Shown in pieces: positions 12,202 to 24,060 of a DNA stretch of 64,000 nt (positions are counted from its first letter, which is position 1; each line of letters starts with the position of its first letter). The position numbers were made by a program, and so were the translations under genes. This DNA is from Asterochloris sp. CNOR1 (lineage: Eukaryota > Chlorophyta > Trebouxiophyceae > Trebouxiales > Trebouxiaceae): the NCBI GenBank assembly GCA_963969365.1, contig OZ017758.1, forward strand, positions 1,798,001 through 1,862,000, written 5' to 3'. Below the pieces are notes generated by a model. The model saw only the letters and a list, made by a program, of their open reading frames with translations. It was not told where the DNA came from and ran no database searches.

Positions 12202-12368
12202 AAGTCAGGCCGATGCCCCGTCACTGGGCTGCTGGCCCCCACGATCAAGAGTGATATACCTTCACCACGCGCACGCTACAGTCCCATGCTGTGGTGAATG
12301 GAGACAAGTGCTCACATGACAGAATGTGAGCTCACTCCCTTGGCTTTGGCTCAGTGGCCTTACATGCA

Positions 12369-12407
12369 ATTGCTTGGCATTCAGGAGGACATTGCATGCC
12401 AAGCAAT
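12369..12407. repeat. Perfect 12-bp inverted repeat (hairpin) between convergent genes
   Basis: The arms 12369-12380 (ATTGCTTGGCAT) and 12396-12407 (ATGCCAAGCAAT) are exact reverse complements separated by 15 bases. The hairpin lies in the 523-base gap between the convergent PfkB and subtilase stop codons. It could fold in either transcript's 3' region or be the end of a small mobile-element remnant. Confidence 0.7.
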
Positions 12408-12724
12408 GAATGCCAGTTCCTAAACTATTCAATGATGCAGTATCAGTTGTGCTTGTTCAAAAGAAAAATCCAGGCCTGGACTTCTCTAGGGCCAACATAA
12501 AAGCAACATAAAGTGGTGCTCAATGGCCTACGGGGCCAGACCCTGTGCAAGGGACAGGGAAGTTGGACTGGCAGGCTGCCACAGCAGAAAAAAAGGGGGA
12601 GCGTCTGGCGTTTGGTGTGCAATAGTTCAAGCAGCAGTATGCAAGGCAAAAAGTGGCTGGCAACAAGTATGTGATTGTGAACTTCGGTCAGAACAGAGCC
12701 ACACAGCTGGCGCAAAGTCCAACA

Positions 12725-15700
12725 TCACCCACGTGGGGTCACTGTGGCAGCTGTCCGTGTAGCAGCAGTGCAGGGTGCAGTTGTGTCGCGGGGCAGGTTG
12801 CCAGCAGGCTTGATGTTGTACGGCGCACGTTGCAGCGTGACTGACTGATTGTACACATTCAGGCGGCCCTGCAGCAAAAAGGCGACGACAACTTGTCAAC
12901 GAGCTAGTGGATTCACCAGGCTTTGTCCCAGCTCCAGCAGCTAGGATTTCCATGGCTCATGGCAGCTGTGCTGCTTCCAATACATTGGGCTGCATGTGTG
13001 CAGGCTTATGAAAGGATGTGTTCAGCTGCATCATGTACAGCAGCATGCCCAGGAGCAGGCCCCCAGACACACCTGTGTTCCGCAGTAGCCTGCCAAGGTG
13101 CCAGTGACATTCACAGACGCCAGCATGGACGACTTCAGAGCCGCTGCAGAGGCGCTGGGGAAGGCGTTGGCAATCAGGGCAGCGGCGCCTGCAATGCAGC
13201 ATGGTGCTGCTGGTCAACAGCGCCCAGCAGTGAGCAGTGGTGCTGACCTGAATTTGTGGTGAGCCGGGCAAGGCACATGCAGGTGCCAGGTCAATGGCGC
13301 AGGCACAACGTGTGCAGCAGGGAAGGCAGCAGGTCAGGCATGCCACCAAGCACTTGGGCCCAGAGTGTCAATACAAGAGCAAGAACCCTCGCCTGCAACA
13401 TGCAGAGGTGCCGCTTTTCAGGGGTGCTTGCAACACAATCAAAGGTGACCTGATGTCATGGGGCTGCAGCAGTCGCCAGCAGCAGCCTCCACACCATCAA
13501 GCCACAGACCCAGATGTGACAAGCACACACCTGCCACGTGCGGGGTGGCCATGGACGTGCCGCTCTTGTAGGCAAAGGTGTTATTGGGTATGAGGCTGAT
13601 GATGTTGCTGCCCGGTGCAAACAGGTTTACAGTCTGGGGGCCGTAGTTGCTGTAGGGTGCAGGGTTATCCAGGTTGTCAGTGGCTCCCACAGAGATCTGG
13701 TTGGGCAGGCCGTAGTCTGCTGGGAAGAACTGCTGGGTGGGATCGCTGCTGTCGGTGAAGACGCCATTATTCCCTGCTGCAAAGATCTGCAGGCCTGCAG
13801 CAGGAGAGCGTTGGCAAGCTGTGACTCAAATGCCCGGCAGTGGAGCTTGTGGGGTGGTAGTTGCCAGGGCCTGTCGCTGCCTTGGCCGGAAACCTGAAGG
13901 AACTGCAATGGGGTGCAGAAGCACGATGTGAGCTGTATGGATGGCTGTGACATTCAACAGGACCCAGGTTGGCTGCACTGCTGAAGAAGGCTGGTGGTGA
14001 CAAGACCTGCTTGATCAAGTTGCTGGGCAGTTGCTGCGAGGGCTGCAGCCTTCTGGGGCCAAGTCCAGAATTGTTGGCACGGCAATGTTTCCATCGAAGA
14101 GCTGTCAGAGAGCTGCCTGCTGAAGCCCTGCTGCATCTGGCAAAAGTCGTCCACACACTTGATCTGCCAGCCAAGCTGTCAGACAGTACAGCTGCCATGG
14201 TTATCAGGCCGCAGCATTGCTGACCAGTATCATGAGCAGCACCAGGTACATTTGTGGTCAGCAGAGGAATGCTGTGATGTTAAGGCCGTGCAGTGTCCAC
14301 AGGCACCCACCTGTGGTGTTGAGCAGTCCATTGTAGACTGTGGGGTCATAGCAGTCCAGGCAACCCCAGGAGTTGGAGTAGATGGGCACAGCCTGCCCAA
14401 TGTGCGCAAAGTTGGTCTTGCACCAGTTGAAGCAGGACAGCGCGTCCGAATTGTACCTGTAGAGGACAGGTATGCAGATCAACAACATCACTTAAGTGCT
14501 GGAGAATTCAGTTTGAGTGGGACTTGATGCGATTGGGCATTTGTCTGCCAGCATCAGCCTCCCAGACGAGCAAGATTGAACCATCAGCAGTGGCGGGCAA
14601 CAAGCACAACACAGCTCACACCACTGCCCTGCTGGCTGTGCATCGTTGTGCAGACATGCGGCCCAGCATGCTGGTGCTGGTCACATCAGCTGTGCGATCG
14701 CCCACACAATGATGTTGGAGTCCTTGTAGGTCATGGTCACCTGCTGGCAGGAGCAGCAGCTGCGAGGCCAGGCATTCCACCGCTGAAAGCAGCCACTGCA
14801 GGTGTTGCTGCAGCCATGCACACCATGCGCCTGGTGCCCTGAGTGTTTGCACAAAGTACAGCTAAGCCACAGGTGGCCTGCTGCCGTGTGCAGGCCTCCA
14901 AAGAAGAAGCTGTGCAGCTACACACCCGACGCCATCGGCATCAAGGAACTTGCAGGCCATGATGGCCACCCTCTGGTTGACGCCTGATATGCCAAATCCA
15001 TTCTTGACTGCGCCAATGGTGCCGGCGACATGGGTGCCATGCGAGTTGTCATCAAACACCGACACCTGGCTGCCGTTGATGAAGCCACATCCCAGGATGT
15101 CATCAATGCAGCCTGCAGACAGAGTAGTGCGGTGGGGGGTCAGCTCCCAGAGCTGCTGGGGTCCTGAATTCAGAGTACAGGATACAAGCAGGAAATGGAC
15201 ATGTATCTGTCAGGCCACATACAGTCAGCAGTGTAGCATGCCTGCCAGTGGTGCACTGAGCGGCCAGGAGCCCATGACAACATGCATCTATTTGGCAAAA
15301 GACCGCGCTGACCTCTCAAGCAGTGCTGAAGCAATAGGCCTCCAACAAGCCAGCAGGATCAGAGGAGAGCAGCAAACACCTGCGCAGCAGGGCTCACCAT
15401 TGCCATCATCATCAATGCCATTGCCTGGGATCTCAAAGGGGTTGCGCCAGAGGTTGGCTGCCAGGTCTGGGTGGTTGGTTTGCACGCCGGAGTCAATGAC
15501 GCAAACCGCCGTCGTGTTGGTGCCAGTGTCAAGCTGCAGGGCCCCATCAGTTGTCACAGAGGCTGTGTCACAGTTGAGGCGGGCAGCAGCCAATACAAGG
15601 CATGCCGCGCAGCAACACAGAAAAGCTGTGCTGGGTTCAAAGAGGTGCACTATTATCCCGGCCTCTATCTGTCCTCCCCAGGTGGACAACTAGGGCCCTG

Positions 15701-18363
15701 CTGTGTGCCTTGCATTTGCCTCACCTGGTTCCACAAGCAGGGAGCGTCAATGGTGTCCAGGCCATACAGGTTGTAAGATGTTGAGCTCGTACCATCAGCA
15801 TACTGGACATTCACCTGGAAGTCGGGCGATGCAAATGCCACGTCTGCACACAGATGTGGCAGACGTGTGTGAGGGAGCACGTGCTGAGTGTCCCCGCAGG
15901 CTGGGATGCCAGCTGCTCCTTGCAGTCAGGAGGGTCAGCACTGCAGGCACTCCATGCACTGCGCTCAATGCATACACTGTCACTCCCGGGTGCAACCAGG
16001 ACTAGGGGCCACAGTTCTGCAGCATGCCTCCCGCCTTGCACCTGTGCAGCGCCGTCAGCCAAGGGCTGTCAGAGTCCGTACTGAGCACAAAGGGTATGCA
16101 GTTATGTCCTATAAAGCTTCTTTGAAAAGTCATTGCACAGACTCACCATCGCGGTCGCGGAGCTCCAGCACCTTGCTGATGGTGTCCAACTCTGGGGCCA
16201 CTTCCAGGACATAAGTCTTAGAGATGGGCAGGTAGTTGGTGGCATTCACGTCTGTGTCATCCATTATGTCCTCTGGTACAGCATCTGCAGGGCAGTAAAG
16301 ATCAGATTGCCATGCACAGCATCCTCCAAGCCTTGTTCGCCAAGAGTGCTGATGATGTGGTTACCATGCTCCTCCAGCAGTTTGCAGCCAGCAGTCAGGT
16401 TTGCAGGCTGCGCATACAGCCGCCCCACCTAAGCATAGTGCTGCACAGCCCTGCAGGATGGATGGCACACAGGAATCCCGACAACAGACAGGCCTCCAAA
16501 TGGACATACATGGTCCTCCCAAATCCTGCTGATTTGGCGTAGTGGGCTTGGAGCTGAGAATGACAAGTGTGCACACACGCCTGCCAACACATCGCATCAG
16601 GAGGCACATAGCACACACACAGCCCCGGCTCACTTGGCGCTGTGGCATTGGGGCTGGGGGTGTTGAACTGCACCAGGATGCGGTTCTCAGCAGCAGGCTG
16701 AGTCAGGGAGGTGCTGGTCTGGGGGGAGCCATCAGTGATGTTGTCGATTGCATACAGCGGGACCAGGGGCTGTGTCACTGCGTTGGTCGCCTGCAGGGCA
16801 GGCCGCCAGTCTGCTTGCAATGCACCAGTGCCTGATCAGTACCAACAGTTGCATGCCCTGCACCAGTTACCAACCAGCAGGAACCTGGGGGGCGGGGGGG
16901 GGGGGGGGGTCCCTTGGCACAATGAGCTGCTTGTCACAGCACTCATGTCGGTAGTGCTGCAACTTGCATCATGGTAAGCAAGGAGCGGTGGGTCATTGTA
17001 CTGGTCTGCCTCTTCCAGCATGTGTTTCCAGTGTGCAGGGATGACAGGTTCTGAGGGCCTTATGGCACGGATCGCACTGTGCAGGCCTGGCAGACGTGCG
17101 CTGCAGAGAGGCAGATGCCACAGATGGAACCTTCGAGGTGCACACCGCAGCAATCGGTGCAGCAGCAAGCCTGCCTGCTGCACTGCGTCACAGCACCCAT
17201 GCTGATGCAGGCCAGCGCTGCGGCCTGGCCACTCACCAGCAGTCCAGCAGGTGCAGAGCCAGCGGACACTGAGGCAGGCAGGGTGCTGGTGGCATTGGTG
17301 TCTGGTTTCGCAGCTGAGGCTGCAATGGAGGCCTGGGTGCTGTTGGTGGAATTGGTCACAGCTGTGGCAATGGTTGCGCCTGTCGCCTGGGCTGGCGTCA
17401 CATGCGCGGAGGTGGCGTTCAGGGTTGTCACGTTTGCTGCAGGCGGCGCAGAGCCTGGACAGCAGTGGAGTGAGGCATCCTTCCATAAATGCAGGCAGCG
17501 CCCAGGCCATTCTGAGCCTTGTGCATCCAGTTAGTAATGGCACCAGTCACAGCCCTGGCTCAGCAGCCTCCAGGCAGGCTTGGGCCTGCCCCCTACAGGT
17601 GCTTGGTCTCCTGATCAGAAAAGGCACTGTGTAGTGACATCACTGACCTGGAACTGGACGGTGCTGGCAGGCTGTGCTGCCCCTAGAACTTGTGCCGCCA
17701 GGTGAAGGCAGGTGCATGGTCCCCGAATCAGGTTGCACACTGTCACTGACCTGCTGGACGGTCCTGGCAGGCAGTGCTGCCTCTTAAGGGATCATAAGCC
17801 TGTGCCACCAGGTGAGGGCAGGTGTATGGTCCCACCAATCAGGCTGCATGCTGTCACTGACCTGCCACTGGCGCCTGAACGGTGTTGGCAGGCAGTGCAG
17901 CCTTGGGGGCGGAGGCCACTCTGGGGGGGGCTGTCACAGTGTCTGACGTTGAGATGGCAGTTCTGGTGGCTGCACCGGCTGCCGGGGGGCCAGGCGTCTG
18001 GGTAGGCTTGGCTGTGGTCCTTCGGGGTGGAGCTGTCACAACCTCGGCACTGGAAAGGGCTGTCTTGGGGAGGCTTGGCGTGGCAGCGGCTGCCTGCAGC
18101 AGCAGGGAGCCGGCTTGTGGTCAGTGCTTGCAGCCATCTTTGCAGAGCATCAAGGCAGCAGCATGCACCTGGACCAGGCAGGGTGCTGATGCAAGCGGCG
18201 AGTAGGGTTGAACATACATGTGACCAGCAGCAGGGCTGTCAGGGTGAATCCAGCCCACCTGCAGGCCCCGCACGCCAGCTGCTGCCGCTACCTGACCCAG
18301 TAGCAGTGCTGCCACCAGGGCATGTAGTGTGGACTGCAGGGCACATGCAGGGGCAATCAGCAT
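12725..18363 (-). CDS. Secreted subtilisin-like serine protease (S8), multi-exon
   Basis: The catalytic triad is complete. Asp is in VCVIDSGVQTNHPDL (about 15500), His in DNSHGTHVAGTIGA (about 15040) and Ser in YKSGTSMATPHVAG (about 13555). The oxyanion Asn is in LQIFAAGNNG (about 13780), and IYSNSWGCLDC is at about 14380. After Ser come exons ending GTLAGYCGTQ (about 13085) and GRLNVYNQSVTLQR, with stop at 12725-12727. Before Asp, exons near 16145-16290 (YVLEVAPELDTISKVLELRD) and 15735-15845 look like an inhibitory prodomain. A candidate signal peptide starts at 18363 (MLIAPACALQSTLHALVAAL, cut near VAAAAG). It leads into an Ala/Pro/Thr-rich exon (about 17862-18093) and a Thr/Asn/Ser-rich exon (about 17229-17446) with many N-x-S/T sites. 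The protein should be secreted or wall-associated. Exon joins in 16830-17860 are uncertain and include mini-exon repeats; the N-terminal part could belong to a separate transcript. Confidence 0.85.
16894..16909. repeat. 16-base poly-G run in subtilase intron
   Basis: An uninterrupted run of 16 G on the plus strand (C on the transcribed strand), preceded by a shorter G run at 16887-16892. It lies in probable intron sequence of the subtilase gene. The length may be inexact because homopolymers are error-prone in sequencing. Confidence 0.8.
17633..17900 (-). repeat. Tandem ~110-bp repeat, two full units and one partial, with mini-exon and splice donor
   Basis: Two full units (about 17633-17740 and 17741-17851) and a partial third (17852-about 17900) share a period near 110 bases. 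On the minus strand each contains CTGCCNNNACCGTCCAG-like coding text (LPA-x-TVQ) followed by a GTCAGT donor. The third copy is the 3' end of the Ala/Pro/Thr-rich subtilase exon. The others look like duplicated mini-exons with their introns. Confidence 0.75.
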
Positions 18364-18540
18364 GCAGGACTGGTTCAAATGGAGTGTCATGCAGTGCTCA
18401 TCCATTGGCTAAGTACTCATTTGAGCTGTTCATGCCCCAGTTACACCAATTGCCCTTGCACTTGATGTACCACTATTGACGACGTGCATGCAGTGCGCTA
18501 GCTGGAAGAGAACCTCATTCCTACATGCTTTGGGGTTTGG

Positions 18541-19847
18541 GGCAGGCCCACAGGCCGCACCTGCATGCTTGCAGACTCCTGGATCCAAGGCAGCCTCGGG
18601 CGATGCAGAAAATCCGCTTGCTGCGTGGAATTTCTAACGGCAGTCTTCAGTCAAGTGTCAGTCAACTTTGATAATCAAGCCGCTGCTGCTCTACGCAGAC
18701 GACCTTGTTCTACTAAGCACCAGAGCAGAGGGCTACAGAACATGCTTGATGCATTGCAGGTCTTTAGCAAGAAGAGGCGCCTCACAGTGAACCTGGAAAA
18801 GACTGAGGTGCTGGTCTTTGAGCTGCGGCACACCCCCTGCCGGGATTTCACATACGGCGGGAGAGTGCTCACCCGCAAGGACAGCTTCAAACATCTGGGC
18901 CTGTGGTTCCACGCCACGCAACGGGACTTCCGCCTTGCTCTGGGGAGTCTTGCAGCTTCTGCACGCAAAGCCATGCATGCCATGCGCCGCAGATGCTTCC
19001 AGCTTGGTTGTGTGCACCCCCCAGCGCATGTGCAACTTGTTCAATGCATTGGTGCTGCCCATCCTCAGCTATGGCTGTGAGGTGTGGTTCTGGCACCATG
19101 ATGCCAGCAGCACAGTCACCAAAGTGCTGGAAGGCGTCCACCTCCAGTTCTTACGTGGCCTGCTGGGAGTGAAACGCACCACGCACCACTTGATTGCCCT
19201 GGCTGAGTTTGGCAAATACCCGCTTGCTGTGCATTGGCAAAAGCAAGTTGACAAGTTCAGGTTGCGCATTTGCAATGTCACTCACTGCATCTGACAACCC
19301 ACTGTTCTGGGCGATGTTTGACGGCACACCCCATGTGGAAAACCTTAGGCTCCTGCCCCTGCTGGATTTGCTGCCTTGCAGGCCCACGGGAGGCCTGCCA
19401 GCGCCCCCAGCACACGGGCGCCATGAACGGCTCTTTGCGGAGAACTCAGACAGCACCGTGGCAACGTACAAGCAGATGCGCGGCTTCAGCGCAGCGTACA
19501 CCATGCAACCTTACATCCAGCAGATCAGAGGCTACAGACTGCGCAAATCAATGGCCCAGATCTGCTGCAGCAGCCACAGGCTGAGAGTTGAGACAGGCCG
19601 CTACACATCAGAAGCCAGACACGGGAGGACTTGCCGCCTCTGCACATCAGCAACCGCCATAGAAGACGAGCAACACATCTTGCTGCACTGTCCCCAGCTC
19701 GATGACCTGCGCAACGCCCACAGCCACCTATTCCAGACGCCAGGACAGACTCTGACAGACCTCTTTGATGACCATCTCCCAATTTTGCTTGCTAAGTATG
19801 TGCGTGCAGCGCTGCTTATGCATCAATCAGTGCTGGTTTTGCCATGA
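18541..19847 (+). pseudogene. Degenerate non-LTR (LINE-type) reverse transcriptase fragment
   Basis: The segment encodes the later part of a non-LTR retrotransposon polyprotein. Reading across frames, the RT catalytic motif YADD occurs in LLLYADDLVLLSTRAEG (about 18680-18735). Next come LTVNLEKTEVLVF, DSFKHLGLWFH and LPILSYGCEVWFW, the usual order behind the RT active site. The end carries a C-x2-C...H-x4-C finger, CRLCTSATAIEDEQHILLHC (about 19638-19697), as in LINE C-termini. The frame changes at least three times (near 18735, 19050 and 19260) without plausible introns, so the copy is broken. The N-terminal RT motifs, endonuclease and ORF1 are missing, consistent with 5' truncation. No poly-A tail or target-site duplication was found. 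It sits between two same-strand protease genes, upstream of the subtilase. Confidence 0.88.
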
Positions 19848-19921
19848 TTACATGAATTGTCAGTCTTATGCCCGTTCATTGTGGCCCCCGGACTTTAAAT
19901 CCATTCTCTCTCAAGCAGGGT

Positions 19922-22900
19922 TCAATCCTGTCTACTTCTGGCTGGAACAAAGGCTAGTCTGCCCCTGGCATAGTCTATCACAACCGTGCATCGTGCCATC
20001 AAGTCAGCACACAGCAGTCCACAGCTGTAGCGGCTGATATCAAGACCTGCTTGGCTAGTAAACAAGCACTTAACGCGCCTGAAGGTGGAGCTGCTGAGCT
20101 GTAGCCAGGCCAGCTCCCCACCCCTGACCTGCGTGGAACCCATGGCCGTGCCTCCAACCCCCTGCAGCATGGCAGCAGCGGTGAGGGCTGTTTGACCCTC
20201 AGCAAAAGCCTCCAGGAGGTGGGTGCATGCTATTGCAGTCCAGCTCATTCACCCTGGCAGCATGCTCTCACCCTGAGCGACTTGCTGGAGGTACTGCTTT
20301 TCAGCAGATTGAGCTCTTCCACAGCCCTGCCATGGAAGATGCAGTCCACCCCGCCTGCACCAGAGTCCAGCATGAAGAATTGCTGCTGCTCAGGCTGCCC
20401 CTCTGCCGCCTGGAAGGTGGCCTCGATTAGGGGCAGATTGGATAGGAAAAGCACCTGCACCGGCAGGCAGTCAACACCGAGGGTCAGCGCCACGCAGCGG
20501 CAACGCACACACCATGCTGGCCAGCCAGGCTGTCCTTCAACTTAGAGATTTGGCAGAGGGCTCCTGTTGCTTCGGGGAAGCACAGCACTACACAGCTCTT
20601 CTCTTCAGAAATGACGCTAACCTGCAGCCAGTGCTGCTTCAGGCTGCTGGAGGCTCTGTACCGCTCTGGGTCATGCAGCTTTATGGTGCAGCGCACATGC
20701 TGCTGTGTCGGCAGCTGAGGGGGCAGCTCAACAACAGCTCTTCTCAGCAGGTTGTACCTGCAAGCACGTGCTATGTCTAAGAGCTTGCCAGGCCTGAGAA
20801 CCAAGAGTTGATGCTTGCAGAGTGAGGCTGCCTGGTATAGGCAGGTTCTCCGGACAGCCTCACTGCTGAATGCATTACGCAGGGTCCTCCAGGATGCCTG
20901 TCTTGGCAGCAGCTGCAGCCAGGCCCATGGAAGCTGCACCATGCCCTGGCTCTCCACAAAGTTGTCAAGGGATCTCCTCGCCATGTCTGTGTTTCCCACA
21001 GCAAATGCTCCGCAGGGCAGCCTGACACCCAGCCGGGCCCTGGGCTCACCCCAGTATCCCCACAACACGCCCTGGTGCACCCTTGACGACTCCGTCGATT
21101 GGCATCTCCATGAAGACAGTGTTCTGGATTGTCAGGGGCCCCAGGGACAGAGTGGTCCCCCGCCGAAACTGGCTGCGCACCTGAAAGCCCAAGGGAGGGA
21201 GCTCCAGCATCGCAGAACTTCAGGCAAAACCCCACACTGGAGTCTGCGCAGCAACGGCAGCTCTGGGTGATGTCCCTGTGGTAGAGCCATTGCAGGCAGC
21301 AGAGACAAGGCAGCAGAGACAAGGCAGCAAGGCGGCGACGGCAGTGCACGTCGCCCGCAGCAGGGCTCAGCACTGGTATCAGCAAGACAGCAAGGACCCG
21401 TTCGAGCGCACTGTGCCTGACATGCCAGCCACATACAGCTCCCCAAAGCCAGCTAGCCCCAGCTCATCTGCCACAGACTTCTCAATCACTCCCCCGCTGG
21501 CACCTGCAGTGGGTACCATGCACGGTCAAAGTTGCAGCTTGCAAGGCAGATGGTGGACTGAACGCAGCTAGCACAGCAATAGGAAAATGGTCTTGGTTTG
21601 GGGTGTTAGACGAATTCTGAAGGTTTCAATGCTGCCTGCGCTTGCTGCTCTGAATTCACTGATTGACAATGCATACTGCCCACGCACGCAGCGCCTGCTG
21701 CCCTGCTCACGACCCTCCTGCAACCAGCTTGACCCCTGCCTGATGTGCAGCTTGCCAGCCTCAAACCCACCAGGCACAACGCAGGGGCAGACTGCCTGAC
21801 ACACAGCTTGCGTGCAGCTGACCTGTGTCCAGCAGCGTGAGCCCAGTCAGCTTGCCCAGGTGGATGACATGCATGTACAGGGTGTCGACAGGAGCAGGAC
21901 ACCTGCTTCACGTGGGACGGCCTGCCTGCAGCTCGCCTGTATCCAGCAGCATGAGACCAGCCATCCTGCCATCGATGGCCACCTCCACCAGGGTGTGGCC
22001 ACTGCTGGTGTAGACAGCTGGCACCTCGGCTGGCACCGCCCTGTCATACCAGGCGTCTGCTGGACGCAGCGGTGGTGGGGGGATGCTGTAAGTCCGGGAG
22101 GACAAAGCGGGCGGTGCTGGGGTAGCCGAGGTCACAGTGAAGCTGTGGGCTCCCCCTGTGGAAGGATGGTGTGCTGTCTCATCTGGGAAACAAAGCCTGC
22201 ATGCAGGGCGTCGTATGCACTTGATTGCAGCTGCATGCAGGTCTGGCCAGCAGCACAGGCAGCAGCACAGCCTCCACATGGATGATGCAATTGTGCCGCT
22301 GGGGCTGGCCAGCCAGCAGGTCAATGTTTGCCAAGCCTCCACTGCAGCAAGACAGCAGGCAGGGTGGCGCGTATCCACAGCTCGGGAGCTCTAGGCTCAC
22401 TTCTGCATCCCTGGTCATGCCAGGCCATACACAGAAGACCCACCCTGGGAGCCACTCAGTCCAGCCATCGAGAGACCACCACTCAAAGTTGCCGCAGGTC
22501 TGCTGGCGAATGCGGAGTGGATACCCATGTTGCCTGTCAAACGCCACGTGGGCCTCCACCTGAAGGCAAGCAGCTGCTGGGTCGTGAAGGGCTGATCGAG
22601 TGGACAACAGCAATGCTTGCCTGCAGCAAGTCCACTCGCTGCTCATGATGGAGAAGCTGGTGGTTTCTCTGCAGAGTCCAATGTTTCACAGCATCCACAA
22701 GCTTACCCGCCCAGTGTTGTGCCTCATGCTTCCCTGCCAAGTACACGGGCCACCTGCAGGCCTGCCATCACCCTGAGTATTGCGCGGCTCCTCCCCAGCG
22801 CATGATACTGCAGCCACCTCTGCAGCAAAAGAGTGAGCATGATGGGGCAGCAGTGTCGATCTAGCAACCCTGCCCACACCCACCGACAAGCAGCCATCAG

Positions 22901-24060
22901 GCACTGCAGTGCTGCCTGCCCGAGCGGGTGGGCAGCGGTCCTCACTACACGCTTCTCATCTGTCAAGGCTGCCCACCGAGCCCTGCAATGCCTTGCCTGA
23001 AGCCTGCCCTGACATGGAGGGGCCGCCGTCTGGTTGGTGCAGGCTGTCTGGGCTGCGCACGTCCACAGTAGCCCTGCCGTCACTTGAGCCGACACCGGCG
23101 CCATTTCCTGTGGCCAGCTCAGGCCCAGGCAGCCCGTCCTGCAGCACAATGACAGCATGATTTCACATCCTCACCGATGAGTGTTGAATGCTTGCCGACA
23201 CACATGACTTGACTTACTTGCGCGTGGCAGGCAGGACAAGGCCAGCTGCCAGCAGCAGCGGCATGGGAGAGATGTTGCAATGAGAGGAAAGCTGCTGGGG
23301 TTGCAGGTGCAGACAAACCTTGGGCTCAAGCTTGCTCAATGCCAGCCTGTCCAGTATGTCAGGGACAGTCCACAGCCCTGTTCGCAGCCAGACTGTCAGC
23401 AGCGCTGCCTGCAGAGGAGCAGAGGACCTCAGGCTGCGGCCATCGCATGCTGTGAGCCGCTCTGCTTCCCTGCTGAGCAGCACCTGTGTAATCATCAAGC
23501 TTAAGGCGGCCCCTCAAAGCGGACGCAAGGCAGCTTTCTGATCACAGCAGACAGGCAACGCTTGGACGGCTCACCTCATGCTCATCCAGCTCAAGCTGCT
23601 TGCTAATGCTAGTGTCGTCCATCTGCAGTCCAGACGGGATCATTGGCATCAGTCAGGCCCCCAGACCCATGTGCGTAATCAGCGTGCCTTTGCACAGCTG
23701 AGCAACTGCCTCTGCAAGTGCTGCTGCAGGCGGAGCTTGACAAGCACGCAGCCTGTGTCACATGCTGCTGCTGCTGCAAGCAGGTGGCTACACACCTCCC
23801 AAGCATTGATTGTCGGGGAGCCGTTGTGGCCCCAGGTGTGCTCCATGTGCTGGCCCTTCACCATCTCCCAAAACGCTCCATCCTGGCGCATGCACAGCTG
23901 CCACTGCACCTGCATGCCCAGATAGACCCCATGCCCTTGCAAATGGACCTGCACTGGGTGAGCCTCGAGTCAGCATGACATTGCCAACCTGGACCTGTTT
24001 GACACGACCAAGTCAAGCAAGATCACCTCACCGCCTGCAGGAAAGTGCTGCTGGCATTCT
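19922..24060 (-). CDS. Bilobed retropepsin/pepsin-like aspartyl protease, multi-exon, 5' end unresolved
   Basis: Two aspartyl protease lobes follow in order. Lobe 1 has GRMAGLMLLDTG (exon ending 21937), then ASGGVIEKSVADELGL (exon from 21503), VRSQFRRGTTLSLGPLTIQ, and GRVVGILG joined to YNLLRRAVVELPP. Lobe 2 has FFMLDSGAGGVDCIFHG (about 20340-20385) and CADLMARCTVVIDYARGRL before the stop at 19922. Upstream exons carry the N-terminal domain typical of algal members: QWQLCMRQDGAFWEMVKG (about 23890), SISKQLELDEHE (about 23580-23620), LLTVWLRTGLW (about 23390), and CGNFEWWSLDGWTEW (about 22480). Both catalytic Asp are present, so activity is plausible. The substrate is unknown; no confident signal peptide was found because the first exon is unclear. 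The next segment upstream is AQDAWQFIKAECQQHFPAGG near 24010-24059. A second copy of the first catalytic exon lies inside the gene. Confidence 0.82.
21823..22020 (-). repeat. Diverged duplicate of the catalytic-aspartate exon
   Basis: Two neighbouring minus-strand units both encode ...GL-x-LLDTG and stop exactly at DTG. Copy A ends at 21937 with a GC donor (ATACAG|GCGAGC). Copy B is an 80-base exon, 21823-21902, with a GT donor (ACACAG|GTCAGC) and reads TLYMHVIHLGKLTGLTLLDT. Both leave the same phase for the next exon at 21503. B cannot follow A in frame. Confidence 0.72.

Noticed and set aside
14950-15693. 247-codon plus-strand open frame
   Set aside because: It covers the subtilase catalytic Asp and His exons on the opposite strand; no independent support.
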